From assembly GCF_040100845.1 (NCBI RefSeq), contig NZ_JAZHSH010000001.1:3332501-3396500 (forward strand): a stretch of 64,000 nt of DNA, given 5' to 3'. The notes beneath the pieces are model-generated. The model did not search any database. It had not been told where the DNA came from and saw only the letters and a program-made list of their open reading frames with translations. Below are positions 9,600 to 18,373 of this stretch, in pieces. The translations under genes and the position numbers were made by a program. This DNA comes from Chengkuizengella sp. SCS-71B. Its GTDB lineage: Bacteria; Bacillota; Bacilli; Paenibacillales; KCTC-33759. How positions within the stretch are numbered: position 1 is the stretch's first letter; every line of letters begins with the position of its first letter.

Positions 9600-9602
9600 A
9601 AT

Positions 9603-10352
9603 TTAAACGCCATCCTTAACTAGAGCATAAAAGGCATCTTCTAATGTTGCATTGTTTAAACCAGAAGTCTGTTGTATGTTACTTAAATTTCCGCTTGCAA
9701 CAACATGCCCTTCATGAAGAACAACCAACTTATCACAATATTGCTCAATAGTTGATAGAATATGGGAGCTCATTAATATGCTTGCCCCAGCTTCTTTCAT
9801 TTTCACCATTAAATCAAGCAATGAACGAATGCCAAGAGGGTCTAACCCTAAGAAAGGTTCGTCAATGATATATAATGAAGGTTGAACGAGAAATGCACTC
9901 ATAATCATCATCTTCTGACGCATTCCTTTAGATAAGTGAGCAGAAAATTTTGTTAGCTTGTCCCTCATTTGAAATTCATCAACTAAGTAATCAACACGAT
10001 TCGTATATTCTTTTTTATCAATGCCATAAGCCATTGACGTTAACTTCAAATGTTCTTCCACTGTCAACTCGTCATACATTAAAGGACTTTCTGGAACATA
10101 TGCATATGAAGATCTATAGTCCATCGGGTTGCTCTCTAACGTATTCCCGTTTATATAAATCTCACCTTTATGTTGTTTTAACAACCCCAAAATATGTTTG
10201 ATCGTAGTGCTTTTTCCTGCTCCATTTAAACCAATTAACCCTACCATTTCACCTGGATTCACATTTATAGATAACCCATGTATGACAGGTCTTTTCAAAC
10301 TATATCCTCCTGTTACCTCTTTTAGTTGCAAAACAGGCTTCAAGCCAAACAC
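9603..10352 (-). CDS. ecsA: ABC transporter ATP-binding protein EcsA
   Basis: ATPase of 249 residues. Walker A GLNGAGKST (about 41-49), Q-loop region YAYVPESPLMYDELTVEEHL, ABC signature FSAHLSKGMRQKMMIM (LSKGM in place of LSGGQ, as usual for this ABC-2-like subgroup), Walker B LYIIDEPFLGLDPLG, and H-loop SSHI. It starts at GTG 10352; TTG 10343 would give better spacing from GGGG. First gene of ecsAB, divergent from the ykuS-like gene. Confidence 0.92.
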   Translation of the reverse strand: MFGLKPVLQLKEVTGGYSLKRPVIHGLSINVNPGEMVGLIGLNGAGKSTTIKHILGLLKQHKGEIYINGNTLESNPMDYRSSYAYVPESPLMYDELTVEEHLKLTSMAYGIDKKEYTNRVDYLVDEFQMRDKLTKFSAHLSKGMRQKMMIMSAFLVQPSLYIIDEPFLGLDPLGIRSLLDLMVKMKEAGASILMSSHILSTIEQYCDKLVVLHEGHVVASGNLSNIQQTSGLNNATLEDAFYALVKDGV

Positions 10353-10525
10353 CCCATCTCAATTTTTTCCTATTTATGTTTTTTATTATAATACCTGTAG
10401 TTTTTTTTATCAAAATTACGAAAGAGAATATTTTTATTTAACGTGGTTCAAAATACTTAAAGGGATACTACCCCGACAAGATACTACATCAGTGGGGGAA
10501 ACTTACATAAACGGAGGGAAGAATC

Positions 10526-10768
10526 ATGGCAAAAGTAGCTGTAGAAAATAACTTATCCAATGTTAAACAAGCACTGCAAAATGAAGGACATGAAGTATGT
10601 AACTTAGAAGAAAACACGATGCAAAGTTGCCAGTGCTGTGTCATAACAGGACAAGATCAGAATATGATGGGAATAGCGAATACCCAAACACAAGCTTCTG
10701 TTATCAATGCGGATGGATTAACAGCAGAAGAAGTTGTGAATCAAGTGAATCAGTGTGTAAACAAATAA
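10526..10768 (+). CDS. UPF0180 family protein, YkuS-like
   Basis: 80-residue conserved Bacillales protein of unknown function. The N-terminal segment VAVENNLSNVKQALQNEGHEV is followed by a Cys-rich CQCCVITGQDQNMMG, a well-conserved patch in this family, and VINADGLTAEEVVNQV. Cysteines at residues 26, 35, 37 and 38, plus one near the C-terminus, could bind metal or form disulfides. ATG 10526 has GGAGGG just upstream. A clear terminator follows. Confidence 0.85.
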   Translation: MAKVAVENNLSNVKQALQNEGHEVCNLEENTMQSCQCCVITGQDQNMMGIANTQTQASVINADGLTAEEVVNQVNQCVNK

Positions 10769-10780
10769 TGAAACAAAATA

Positions 10781-10826
10781 GACCTTCAATCCCATTCGAA
10801 AAAATGAATAGGTTGGAGGTTTTTTT
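10781..10826 (+). terminator. Intrinsic terminator of the ykuS-like gene
   Basis: Imperfect stem GACCTTCAATCCCATTC / GAATAGGTTGGAGGT followed by TTTTTTTG. Confidence 0.75.
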
Positions 10827-10842
10827 GTGAAATCACTTCACT

Positions 10843-11619
10843 TTACTTTTTATTTGTAAATTTAACAGTTACCTTTTCTAACGTTCTCGGCATGATTTGC
10901 AATAATTTAGAACCGACATTCGCAATAAATGGAATGTTTTTTTCCAGTCGTTTGTTAACGATGATATCGATTATTGCTTTAGTTACCGCTCTTGGTTTTA
11001 ATATAATCCAACTTGGTAAGTTTTTTTTGTAATCACCCGATACATCTGCTGTTTCTAACATACGTGTATAAATTGGCCCACAATTAAGTGTAGATACAAT
11101 AATATTGGTATCAAATAACTCCTGGCGTAAACTATTTGTGAATCCTAAAACAGCATGTTTACTTGCAGCATATGCAGACGATTTTGCCGATCCTACCTTT
11201 CCTGCCAATGAAGCCACATTAATAATATGACCTGATTGTCTTTCTAACATTGAAGGTATAACTGCTTTACAACAATATACTGTCCCCAAATAATTCGTTC
11301 TCATCATTTCTTCAATCTCATCTATGGATAAATTCATAAAGTCCTTAAAAATTGCATAACCTGCATTATTAATAAAGATATCGATTTTCCCATATTTTTT
11401 TATAACAGAGGAGATAACTTCATCTACCTGATCTCTTGAAGAGATATCAACTTTGTAAAGGTCATGTTGATTTTGCAGCTGCTTTGACACTTTCTTAAGA
11501 CGATCCATCGATCTAGCCAATAAGATGAGAATGGCTCCATGAGAACTTAAATGTATTGCCATCTCTGATCCAATTCCACTTGAGGCACCCGTAATGACTA
11601 TAACCTTATCTTTAAGCAC
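10843..11619 (-). CDS. Short-chain dehydrogenase/reductase (classical SDR)
   Basis: NAD(P)-dependent oxidoreductase of 258 residues. Cofactor motif TGASSGIG (residues 10-17), NNAG (85-88), catalytic Ser in INVASLAGK, and YxxxK in YAASKHAV (about 150-154). ARS after the second strand suggests NADP preference. The C-terminal tail (LLQIMPRTLEKVTVKF) is typical of the DltE/YqjQ-like short-chain dehydrogenases. The substrate cannot be read from the sequence. Adjacent to cheX on the same strand but 68 nt away. Confidence 0.85.
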   Translation of the reverse strand: MLKDKVIVITGASSGIGSEMAIHLSSHGAILILLARSMDRLKKVSKQLQNQHDLYKVDISSRDQVDEVISSVIKKYGKIDIFINNAGYAIFKDFMNLSIDEIEEMMRTNYLGTVYCCKAVIPSMLERQSGHIINVASLAGKVGSAKSSAYAASKHAVLGFTNSLRQELFDTNIIVSTLNCGPIYTRMLETADVSGDYKKNLPSWIILKPRAVTKAIIDIIVNKRLEKNIPFIANVGSKLLQIMPRTLEKVTVKFTNKK

Positions 11620-11687
11620 ACTTTCTCTCTCCTATTTCTATTATCATGTGAGTAGTACTGATAACATATCCTAAAGAAAGTTTCAAA

Positions 11688-12140
11688 TTAACTGGTTAAT
11701 ACTTGAATATTAAACTCTCCAACTTCCTTAATATTAAGTGGAATGGTCCATGCCTTCTGAGTATCAAAATGTTCAATAGATTGAATAATCTGAGGAGGGG
11801 TAATATCTACGGTTACACCACGATCATACAATAAAGTTGAAGCATTACCACTGATCATATTACCTAGTTCTGAAATTGCACTTTGACTAATATCATCCAA
11901 CTCATTTACTTGAAATCCACCCATCATTTCTGAAACAATTTTAAGAGCCACTTGCTCTGGCAAACCAAATAGTATTTCACCTTTCATTTGCCCACTCATA
12001 CCAATTAAAATCCAAATATGATGGTCAAGATATTGCACATCTTTGATTTCAAGTTCACCTGACGTTGGACGAACCCGAACTACTTGCTCAAGAACGTTAC
12101 TGGCTGATTCTAAAAAAGGATGTATATAATTTTTATCCAT
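11688..12140 (-). CDS. CheX-like chemotaxis phosphatase (CheC/CheX/FliY superfamily)
   Basis: 150 residues. The family's catalytic helix is visible as SAISELGNMISGNAS, with the key Glu at residue 91 and Asn at 94; CheX proteins use this E-x2-N pair to dephosphorylate CheY-P. One such helix in a 150-residue protein fits CheX better than CheC, which has two. It starts at ATG 12140 behind an AAGGAG site. No other chemotaxis gene is in the window, so the partner is elsewhere. Confidence 0.8.
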   Translation of the reverse strand: MDKNYIHPFLESASNVLEQVVRVRPTSGELEIKDVQYLDHHIWILIGMSGQMKGEILFGLPEQVALKIVSEMMGGFQVNELDDISQSAISELGNMISGNASTLLYDRGVTVDITPPQIIQSIEHFDTQKAWTIPLNIKEVGEFNIQVLTS

Positions 12141-12393
12141 AAAGACTCCTTAATTTGGAAAAAATATTGTCGTTATTTGCTAATTATATCGAAATAACAT
12201 GATCAAGTACATGAATTTCTTACAAAGAACGACTAAATTATACAATTATTGAGGTCAAAAGTAAAAAAATCCTTATGAATCAAAGGATTGGTTTGCTTCA
12301 CTTGCACAGGTTGCTTATAATAAAACATATAAACTTTTTTATTACATTCTATTTCTATAATAAATTTTATCTATTAGAAAGGAGGGATAAATA

Positions 12394-13299
12394 TTGAATA
12401 TTAATCAATTAGATACGTTAATTGCTCTTTCAAAAATGAAAAGTTTTAGAAAAGCTGGAGATTTTTTGAACTTAACGCAGCCCGCAGTTTCAGCCCAAAT
12501 CAAAAGCTTAGAAGATGAATTTCATACAGTACTCATTGATCGCAATCAGCCTATCACTTTAACGGACAATGGACACCTTTTTATAGAACATGCGATTGAA
12601 ATATTAAATATTGTAGATGAATTAAAACAAAAATTATCAGATATGAATGAAACGCCACAAGGGCATATTAAATTAGGTACAACCACTTCGATAGCTATGC
12701 AGGTTTTACCACGTGTATTAAGCTATTTTCAAAATCAGTTCCCGCTTATTAAAACATCTATTCATTCTATGCCTTCATCGCAAGTTATTTCAAGTGTAGA
12801 GAGCGGGTTCATTGATATCGGTATTACTTATTTATTTGAAAAAAAACCTACTCTTGAAACATCCGTGTTATACTATGATACTTTTGAGTTAGTTGTTTCT
12901 CCTGAACATCCTTTAGCTAATAATAGACATACATCAGCAGAGTCTTTAAAAGACTTACCTTTTATTATGATTTCACCGGGATCAGCAGGTAGAAAGTTTA
13001 TGGATCAAATTTTTAAAAAACTTAATATTACACCTCAAATCATTATGGAATTAACAAGTAGTGAGGAAGTCAAAAGGATGGTTGAAATTAATTTAGGAGC
13101 CGCCATTATTTCTAAGTCTTCAATTTCAAATGAACTAAAAATGGGTACCTTAAAAATGATTCAAGTAGATGAGTTAGAAGCCGTTAGTCATCCAGTTGGT
13201 GTCATTTATAAATCAGACAGATATTTAAGCACAGCCCTTCAACAATTTCTAAATGATTTAAAAGGAATGTCAGAGTCACAATTTTTAGGATCGGAGTAG
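12394..13299 (+). CDS. LysR-family transcriptional regulator
   Basis: 301 residues. N-terminal winged HTH at about 4-62 (MKSFRKAGDFLNLTQPAVSAQIKSLE), then a periplasmic-binding-like effector domain (HIKLGTTTSIAMQVLPRVL, DIGITYLFEKKP, LVVSPEHPLA). It starts at TTG 12394 with AAAGGAGGG 8 nt upstream, and the first codons match the family start. It ends 8 nt before hisJ. The CysL/YwfK-like look of the HTH is only a resemblance. Confidence 0.88.
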   Translation: MNINQLDTLIALSKMKSFRKAGDFLNLTQPAVSAQIKSLEDEFHTVLIDRNQPITLTDNGHLFIEHAIEILNIVDELKQKLSDMNETPQGHIKLGTTTSIAMQVLPRVLSYFQNQFPLIKTSIHSMPSSQVISSVESGFIDIGITYLFEKKPTLETSVLYYDTFELVVSPEHPLANNRHTSAESLKDLPFIMISPGSAGRKFMDQIFKKLNITPQIIMELTSSEEVKRMVEINLGAAIISKSSISNELKMGTLKMIQVDELEAVSHPVGVIYKSDRYLSTALQQFLNDLKGMSESQFLGSE

Positions 13300-13307
13300 A
13301 TGAAGTA

Positions 13308-14114
13308 ATGAAATTTGACCTACACACACATCATAATCGATGTGGTCATGCAGATGGCTCTATAGAGGATTACATTAAAGCAGCTATAGAAAAAGGCATA
13401 AAAATCATTGGTATTTCAGATCACTCACCTTATTTTGCACACCCTAAAGATCAAGCTGAGCCTAGAATTGCCATGGCTAAAAGTGAATTTCCTAACTATG
13501 TAAATGAAATCTTAAAATTAAAGGAAAAGTATAATGGTCAAATTGAGGTACTCCTAGGAGTGGAATCTGATTTCTTTCCTGAATACGCACACATTTATCA
13601 AAAAGAGTATAAAAAATACCACTTAGATTATTTAATCGGTTCAGTCCATAGAGTCAAAGGCGTTAGTATTTTTAATAAAAAAAGATGGCATAGTTTAAGT
13701 GATCAAGAGAAAATTGAACAAAAGGATCACTACTATGAGCTTATCCAGCAGTCTGCTCGAACAGGAATGTTTCAAGTTTTAGGACACATTGATGCCATGA
13801 AGGGTTATTATCCAGAATTTTCAAACATTCAAACAGAAAGTATAGATGAAACGTTAAAAGTTATTGCAGAGTGTGAAGTTGCAATTGAAATTAATACTTC
13901 TGGTAAAACAAAAGATGTTGGAGGGTGGTACCCTTCAGACGATATTTTAGAAAAAGCTTTGTTTTATGGAGTAAACGTGACCTTCGGTTCAGATGCTCAT
14001 GTACCAGATCGCGTTGGAGATGAATGGGACCTAGTTGCAAAGAGATTAAAAGATATCGGTTTTAAAAGTTGGGTCTACTTCAAACAAAAACAACAAATGA
14101 GTGTTGCTTTATAA
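13308..14114 (+). CDS. hisJ: Histidinol-phosphatase, PHP family (HisJ)
   Basis: 268 residues. Removes phosphate from L-histidinol phosphate in histidine synthesis. PHP metal ligands are visible: DLHTHHNRCGHADG (residues 4-17), GISDHSPYF (35-43), the Glu of GVESDFF, the His pair in GSVHRVKG and LGHIDAMKG, and FGSDAHVPDRVG near residue 228. It sits 8 nt after the LysR gene with GGAG overlapping that stop, so it is co-transcribed. No other his genes are nearby. Confidence 0.9.
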   Translation: MKFDLHTHHNRCGHADGSIEDYIKAAIEKGIKIIGISDHSPYFAHPKDQAEPRIAMAKSEFPNYVNEILKLKEKYNGQIEVLLGVESDFFPEYAHIYQKEYKKYHLDYLIGSVHRVKGVSIFNKKRWHSLSDQEKIEQKDHYYELIQQSARTGMFQVLGHIDAMKGYYPEFSNIQTESIDETLKVIAECEVAIEINTSGKTKDVGGWYPSDDILEKALFYGVNVTFGSDAHVPDRVGDEWDLVAKRLKDIGFKSWVYFKQKQQMSVAL

Positions 14115-14137
14115 TATACACTGCTAAAAGGATACCA

Positions 14138-14184
14138 CAGTCCTAAGCTCCTTTTATTATTGAGTTGAACTGAACTTAGGACTG
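14138..14184 (+). terminator. Hairpin between hisJ and the metal ATPase gene
   Basis: A perfect 10-bp stem CAGTCCTAAG/CTTAGGACTG with a 27-nt loop between two convergent genes. It lacks a long U-run on either strand, so its terminator role is tentative. Confidence 0.45.
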
Positions 14185-14192
14185 ATATTGTT

Positions 14193-16138
14193 TCAAGATT
14201 TTATTTTGATTTTCAACAAACGTAAACCATTAAGGATGACTAAGATCGTACTACCTTCATGCCCAATAACCCCGTATGGCAAATCTATTATTTGAAAAAA
14301 ATTAGTACAAATGAGAATGAAAATAACAACTAATAAAAAATGATATTTTGCTTAATAATCTTGTTCATTTTTTTTGATAATTGAATTGCTCTAGGGAGTT
14401 TTGAAAGGTCATCTTTCATTAGAATAATATCTGCTGTTTCTAAAGCAACATCTGTGCCTCCCCCCATTGCTATCCCTAAATTAGCCGATGCTAGTGCAGG
14501 AGCATCATTAATTCCGTCCCCTACCATACCCACATTTTCATGTTTTTGTTTTAAGTTTCTTACATGATTTAATTTATCTTCAGGTAAACACTTTGAAATG
14601 TGACCATCAACCGACATCTCTTTTGAAATGAATTTTGCTGTTTCTTCATCATCACCAGTTAACATCATTGTATAAATGCCTAGGTTTTTCAATTGCAATA
14701 CCGCTTCTTTGGATTGCTCTCTTAAGTGATCTTTTAAAGCTATGACACCTACAATTCCATATTGATCTGCCACAAATACAAGTGTTTTACCTTCTTTACA
14801 TAGTTTGTCTCCACTCTTCTTTAAAAAGAATTCAGAAATTTCCAATCCAACAAACTCAGCATTTCCAATCCTGAATTCTTTGCCATTTACTTTTCCTATA
14901 ACTCCTCGGCCTGGTATATCTTCAATGAAATCGGGTTGTATTAATTGAAGTTTTTGTTCAATTTTAGTATGATTCACAATGGCTTGAGCAAGAGGGTGGG
15001 TGGAATGATTTTCAATGGAAGCAGTATAGATCAAAAAATTTTCGTGATCTATTCCTTCCCTAACAATGAGGTCTGTTAATTCAGGCTGCCCTTTTGTTAA
15101 GGTTCCTGTTTTATCTAATGCAACAGCTTTTATTTTTGCAAGTCCTTCAATATGGACCCCCCCTTTAAAAAGGATACCTAGTTTTGCACCATTTGATATT
15201 GCAGATAAAGTAGCCGGTGTGATGGAAGCTACAAGTGCACAAGGAGATGCAACAACCAATAAAATCATGGATCGATATATAGTTTCATTCCATGTCCAAT
15301 CCAATAAATAATGGGGCAGAAATAACATAAAACCCACAGTAACAATAACTGCTTTCACATAAGTTCTTTCAAATTTTTCAATAAATAATTGAGATGGTGA
15401 TTTCTCACTTTGTGCAGACTGCACAAGCTGTATAATTTTATGAAAGAGTGTTTCGTTGTTTAATTTAGTCACTTTAATAAAAATAGACCCTATAAGATTC
15501 ATTGTTCCCGAAAACACCTGATCATTTAACTTTTTCTGAACGGGAATAGACTCACCCGTTATTGTAGATTGATCTACTGTTGATTGACCTCTAATGATCA
15601 CACCATCAGCAGGTATCCTTTCTCCTGGTTTGACAAGAATTTCATCGTCAATTTTTAATTTAGATACATGGACTTTAACTTCAACATCATCTTCTATTAT
15701 TAAAGCTTCTTCGGGTTGAATCTTCATAAGTGCTGAAATTTCTTTTTTACTTTTATTCATTGTATAAGTTTCAAGTGCACCACTTAATGAAAAAATGAAA
15801 ATTAAAATTGCACCTTCTATCCAGTAACCAATGATCGCAGACCCAATTGCTGCAAATATCATCAGCATTTCAACATTTAAGCTTCGGTTTTGAATAGTAT
15901 CCAAAATACCATCCTTTGCTTTCTGATATCCACCGATTAAATAAGAAAATACAAAGAAAATTATAGCAACAGTAGAAAGATTCATATTTGATAATATCCA
16001 ACCAGATACAATAAGAACTCCACTAAAAATAGCTGCTAACAATTGAATATGAGGAACTAATAATTCATACAAGAATTCAATTTTACCCTGATTCGTTTGC
16101 AATTTTTTTTCAGTTAAGATTTTTAAGTCTGCATTCAT
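14193..16138 (-). pseudogene. Frameshifted ZosA-like heavy-metal P-type ATPase
   Basis: P1B-type ATPase. TGES phosphatase loop (STITGESIPVQ), SPC metal motif in VVASPCALVAS, phosphorylation site DKTGTLTKG (about residue 343), HP motif in STHPLAQAIV and the hinge MVGDGINDAPALASA are all present. There is no N-terminal HMA domain, as in B. subtilis ZosA. The frame stops after KQNIIFY at 14330 in a run of six T (minus strand). Adding one T restores IIFLLVVIFI, then LPYGVIGHEGSTILVILNGL to a stop at 14193, for 648 residues in all, the normal family length. So the gene has a 1-nt deletion removing the last membrane helices, or there is a sequencing slip. It is divergent from the CzcD-like exporter. 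Confidence 0.82.
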
Positions 16139-16169
16139 TTTTCAAACCTCCATCCATAAAAAGGCGAAG

Positions 16170-16193
16170 GCTGCCATCTCATGAGATAGCAGC
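16170..16193 (-). promoter_or_regulatory. Palindromic hairpin in the leader of the metal ATPase gene
   Basis: GCTGCCATCTCATGAGATAGCAGC folds on itself almost perfectly. On the minus strand it is followed within 8 nt by TTTTT, so it could work as an attenuator or stabilise the leader 30 nt before the start codon. Confidence 0.5.
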
Positions 16194-16220
16194 ACTTTAA
16201 TCCATTTCTAAAACTTATTT

Positions 16221-16235
16221 TAATGATTATTATTA
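16221..16235 (-). promoter_or_regulatory. Candidate Fur/PerR-family operator
   Basis: TAATGATTATTATTA matches 11 of 14 defined positions of the PerR consensus TTATAATNATTATAA and lies in a larger 19-bp palindrome. It is upstream of the ZosA-like gene; zosA is a PerR target in B. subtilis. Regulation here is inferred. Confidence 0.45.
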
Positions 16236-16412
16236 AAGATTAATTATGTCATTATATTCATTAAATAAAAATATTTCCACTATATATTAGCCTAAATTCA
16301 ATCGACACCAAAGCCACAAGTGATAGAAGTTCTTATGAATGAGTATTCCCCTAACTTTTTTCTTATGATATAGTTATGTAACTGAAACAATTTAGAAAGC
16401 AGATGATATTCT

Positions 16413-17351
16413 ATGTATGATTACCACCATCTCTCGCACGTAAAAGAACAATCTAAATCTAAAAAAACACTTTGGGCCACTTTATTCATTACTATATTTT
16501 TTACTATTGTAGAAATCATTGGGGGGATATGGTCTAATTCATTGGCTCTGTTATCTGACTCAGCACATATGATTTCAGATGTATTTGCTTTAAGTTTAAG
16601 TATGACCGCGATATACTTAGCCACAAGACCACCAAATGCTAAGTATACCTTTGGATTCCTTCGTTTTGAAATCATTGCTTCCTTTTTAAATGGACTAGCG
16701 CTCGCTGTAATTGCCATTGGTATTTTTATAGAAGGTATTCGAAGATTTATTAATCCAGAACCTATTAATTTTAAACTGATGCTTGTCATTGCAATCATTG
16801 GTTTTATAGTAAATGCTATTTTAACTTTTATTTTAAGCAGGAGCATTGAAGAGGAAGAAAATTTAAATGTACAAAGTGCTTTATGGCACTTTATAGGAGA
16901 CTTGCTAAGTTCCCTAGGAGTCATCATTTCCGCTATTTTGATTTACTTTACAGGATTAGTTTTTTTTGATCCTTTAATTAGTCTTGTGATTGGTGGTATT
17001 ATCTTTACTGGTGGAGCTAAAATAATCCGTGAATCTTATTTAATTTTAATGGAATCTGTACCACATAAATTTGATTTAGATGAAATTCGTGAGGACATTA
17101 GCCAAGTAGAAGGTGTCGAAGACGTTCATGAACTGCACTTATGGTCTGTATCAACAGAACATTATTCATTAACTGCTCATGTATTCATAGATCAGCAAAT
17201 ACAGCCATTTTGCGTGATACTCGCCATCAATGAATCATTAAAAGAAAAGTATGGAATTACACATACAACCATTCAAGTAGAACATGCCAATATTCATGAC
17301 CATGGTGAATATGGTAAAGAATTTTTACAGCAAAAAAAATCTGAAAAGTAA
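16413..17351 (+). CDS. czcD: Cation diffusion facilitator, CzcD-like Zn/Cd/Co exporter
   Basis: 312 residues, six membrane helices, proton-driven efflux of divalent metals. The two metal-site motifs are visible: ALLSDSAHMISDV in helix 2 and LWHFIGDLLSS in helix 5 (both HxxxD, the zinc-type signature). A His-poor loop links helices 4 and 5, and the cytoplasmic C-terminal domain carries VHELHLWSVSTEHYSLTAHV. The N-terminus is His-containing (MYDYHHLSH). It is divergent from the metal ATPase gene across 274 bp, suggesting linked import/export control. Confidence 0.9.
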   Translation: MYDYHHLSHVKEQSKSKKTLWATLFITIFFTIVEIIGGIWSNSLALLSDSAHMISDVFALSLSMTAIYLATRPPNAKYTFGFLRFEIIASFLNGLALAVIAIGIFIEGIRRFINPEPINFKLMLVIAIIGFIVNAILTFILSRSIEEEENLNVQSALWHFIGDLLSSLGVIISAILIYFTGLVFFDPLISLVIGGIIFTGGAKIIRESYLILMESVPHKFDLDEIREDISQVEGVEDVHELHLWSVSTEHYSLTAHVFIDQQIQPFCVILAINESLKEKYGITHTTIQVEHANIHDHGEYGKEFLQQKKSEK

Positions 17352-17408
17352 AACATACAATTAAATTCCCGCTCATCAAACCAATATATAGTAAACATTT
17401 AAGATGTA

Positions 17409-17442
17409 AGCTGTTGTCATATCAATTGACGGCAGCTTTTTT
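17409..17442 (+). terminator. Intrinsic terminator of czcD
   Basis: AGCTGTTGTCA / TGACGGCAGCT stem, loop of 7, then TTTTTT. Confidence 0.85.
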
Positions 17443-17503
17443 GGTTCTCTCCATCACTTCACACAAGTCAATTATCTCTTTTATTCTTGTTTTATATTAT
17501 ATA

Positions 17504-17572
17504 TTTCTTAATAATTTCTTCATTTTTATCTTATTAGAAAGTTAAGAATTGTTTATTACACTTACTAACAGA
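17504..17572 (+). promoter_or_regulatory. Promoter/operator of the ABC exporter operon, shared with the two-component operon
   Basis: It contains direct repeats TTTCTTAATAA and TTTCTTCATTT 11 bp apart, then TTAAGAATTG and a -10-like TACACT at 17557-17562. The whole 69-bp block aligns with 68 bp in front of the response-regulator gene (23755 down to 23688) with about three quarters identical bases. There is no good -35 box, which suggests an activator. The 11-bp spacing fits an OmpR-family dimer. Confidence 0.7.
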
Positions 17573-17594
17573 TGAGAAGACAAGGAAGTGAGAC

Positions 17595-17657
17595 ATGAGT
17601 GGGCGTATCAATGATCATTTGAAATACAAGGCTGATAAAATCAAAAACATCATATGA
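17595..17657 (+). CDS. 20-residue peptide in front of the ABC exporter genes
   Basis: ATG 17595 with AAGGAAG 8 nt upstream. The encoded peptide begins MSGRIND and ends KADKIKNII, with six Lys/Arg residues; its second half can form an amphipathic helix. Its stop overlaps an ATG in frame with the ATPase gene, and the ATPase ribosome site AAGGAGAG starts right after the stop, so the two are translationally linked. It could be a leader peptide, a signalling or toxic peptide exported by the neighbouring transporter, or chance. I do not recognise it. Confidence 0.5.
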   Translation: MSGRINDHLKYKADKIKNII

Positions 17658-17671
17658 AGGAGAGATTAAAC

Positions 17672-18373
17672 ATGATTCAAGTTGAAAATCTTAGTCATCA
17701 ATTTAAAATTGGGAAGAAGAAAAGAGAAACGATTGTCCCAGTATTAGAGAATATTAATTTAGAAGTGAATAAAGGAGAAATTGTCACAATTGTAGGGAAG
17801 AGTGGTTCAGGAAAATCAACCCTGTTGAATTTAATCAGTGGATATATTCGACCTACTGAAGGCAATATTTTCATAAATAATCAAAATGTCTCTGAATTTA
17901 GTGAGGGAGCTTGGGCAAAATTCCGCATCAATCATCTGGGTTTTATATTTCAAAGTTTTCAACTGATTCCTAGTATGACAGCCTATCAAAATGTAGAACT
18001 TCCATTAATTATAAAAGGGGCTAGTGAAGTTGCTAGGAAAAAACAAACGTTGGACATGCTTGAAATGGTTGGTTTAGCAGAGCATGCCTCATTTTATCCA
18101 AATGAATTATCTGGAGGACAACAGCAACGAATAAGCATAGCAAGAGCTTTAATTGTAAAACCACCTATTATATTGGCTGATGAACCTACAGGAAGTTTAG
18201 ACAGTGAAAACGAACAGGAATTATTAAATTTTATTCAGAAATTGAACCAAGATTATAATATAACATTTTTAATCATTACACATGATGATCAGGTTGCAAA
18301 TATAGGACATCGGACGTTTACCATCAAAGACGGCAAAACACAAGGAGGCAGAAATTATGAAATTCAAAGATAA
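17672..18373 (+). CDS. MacB/LolD-type ABC transporter ATP-binding protein
   Basis: 233 residues. Walker A VGKSGSGKSTLL (about 42-53), Q-loop FIFQSFQLIPSMTAYQNVELPL, signature ELSGGQQQRISIARAL, Walker B ILADEPTGSLDSE, H-loop THDD. The start ATG 17672 is chosen from AAGGAGAG 6 nt upstream; the earlier ATG 17654 overlaps the leader peptide and lacks a ribosome site. It overlaps the permease gene by 17 nt. Proteins of this class work with FtsX-like permeases to expel peptides, antibiotics or lipoproteins. Confidence 0.9.
   Translation: MIQVENLSHQFKIGKKKRETIVPVLENINLEVNKGEIVTIVGKSGSGKSTLLNLISGYIRPTEGNIFINNQNVSEFSEGAWAKFRINHLGFIFQSFQLIPSMTAYQNVELPLIIKGASEVARKKQTLDMLEMVGLAEHASFYPNELSGGQQQRISIARALIVKPPIILADEPTGSLDSENEQELLNFIQKLNQDYNITFLIITHDDQVANIGHRTFTIKDGKTQGGRNYEIQR

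Noticed and set aside
12265-12295. Hairpin AATCCTT/AAGGATT between cheX and the LysR gene taken as a terminator
   Set aside because: It lies upstream of both divergent genes, so it ends no known transcript. It could be a regulatory site but nothing supports this.
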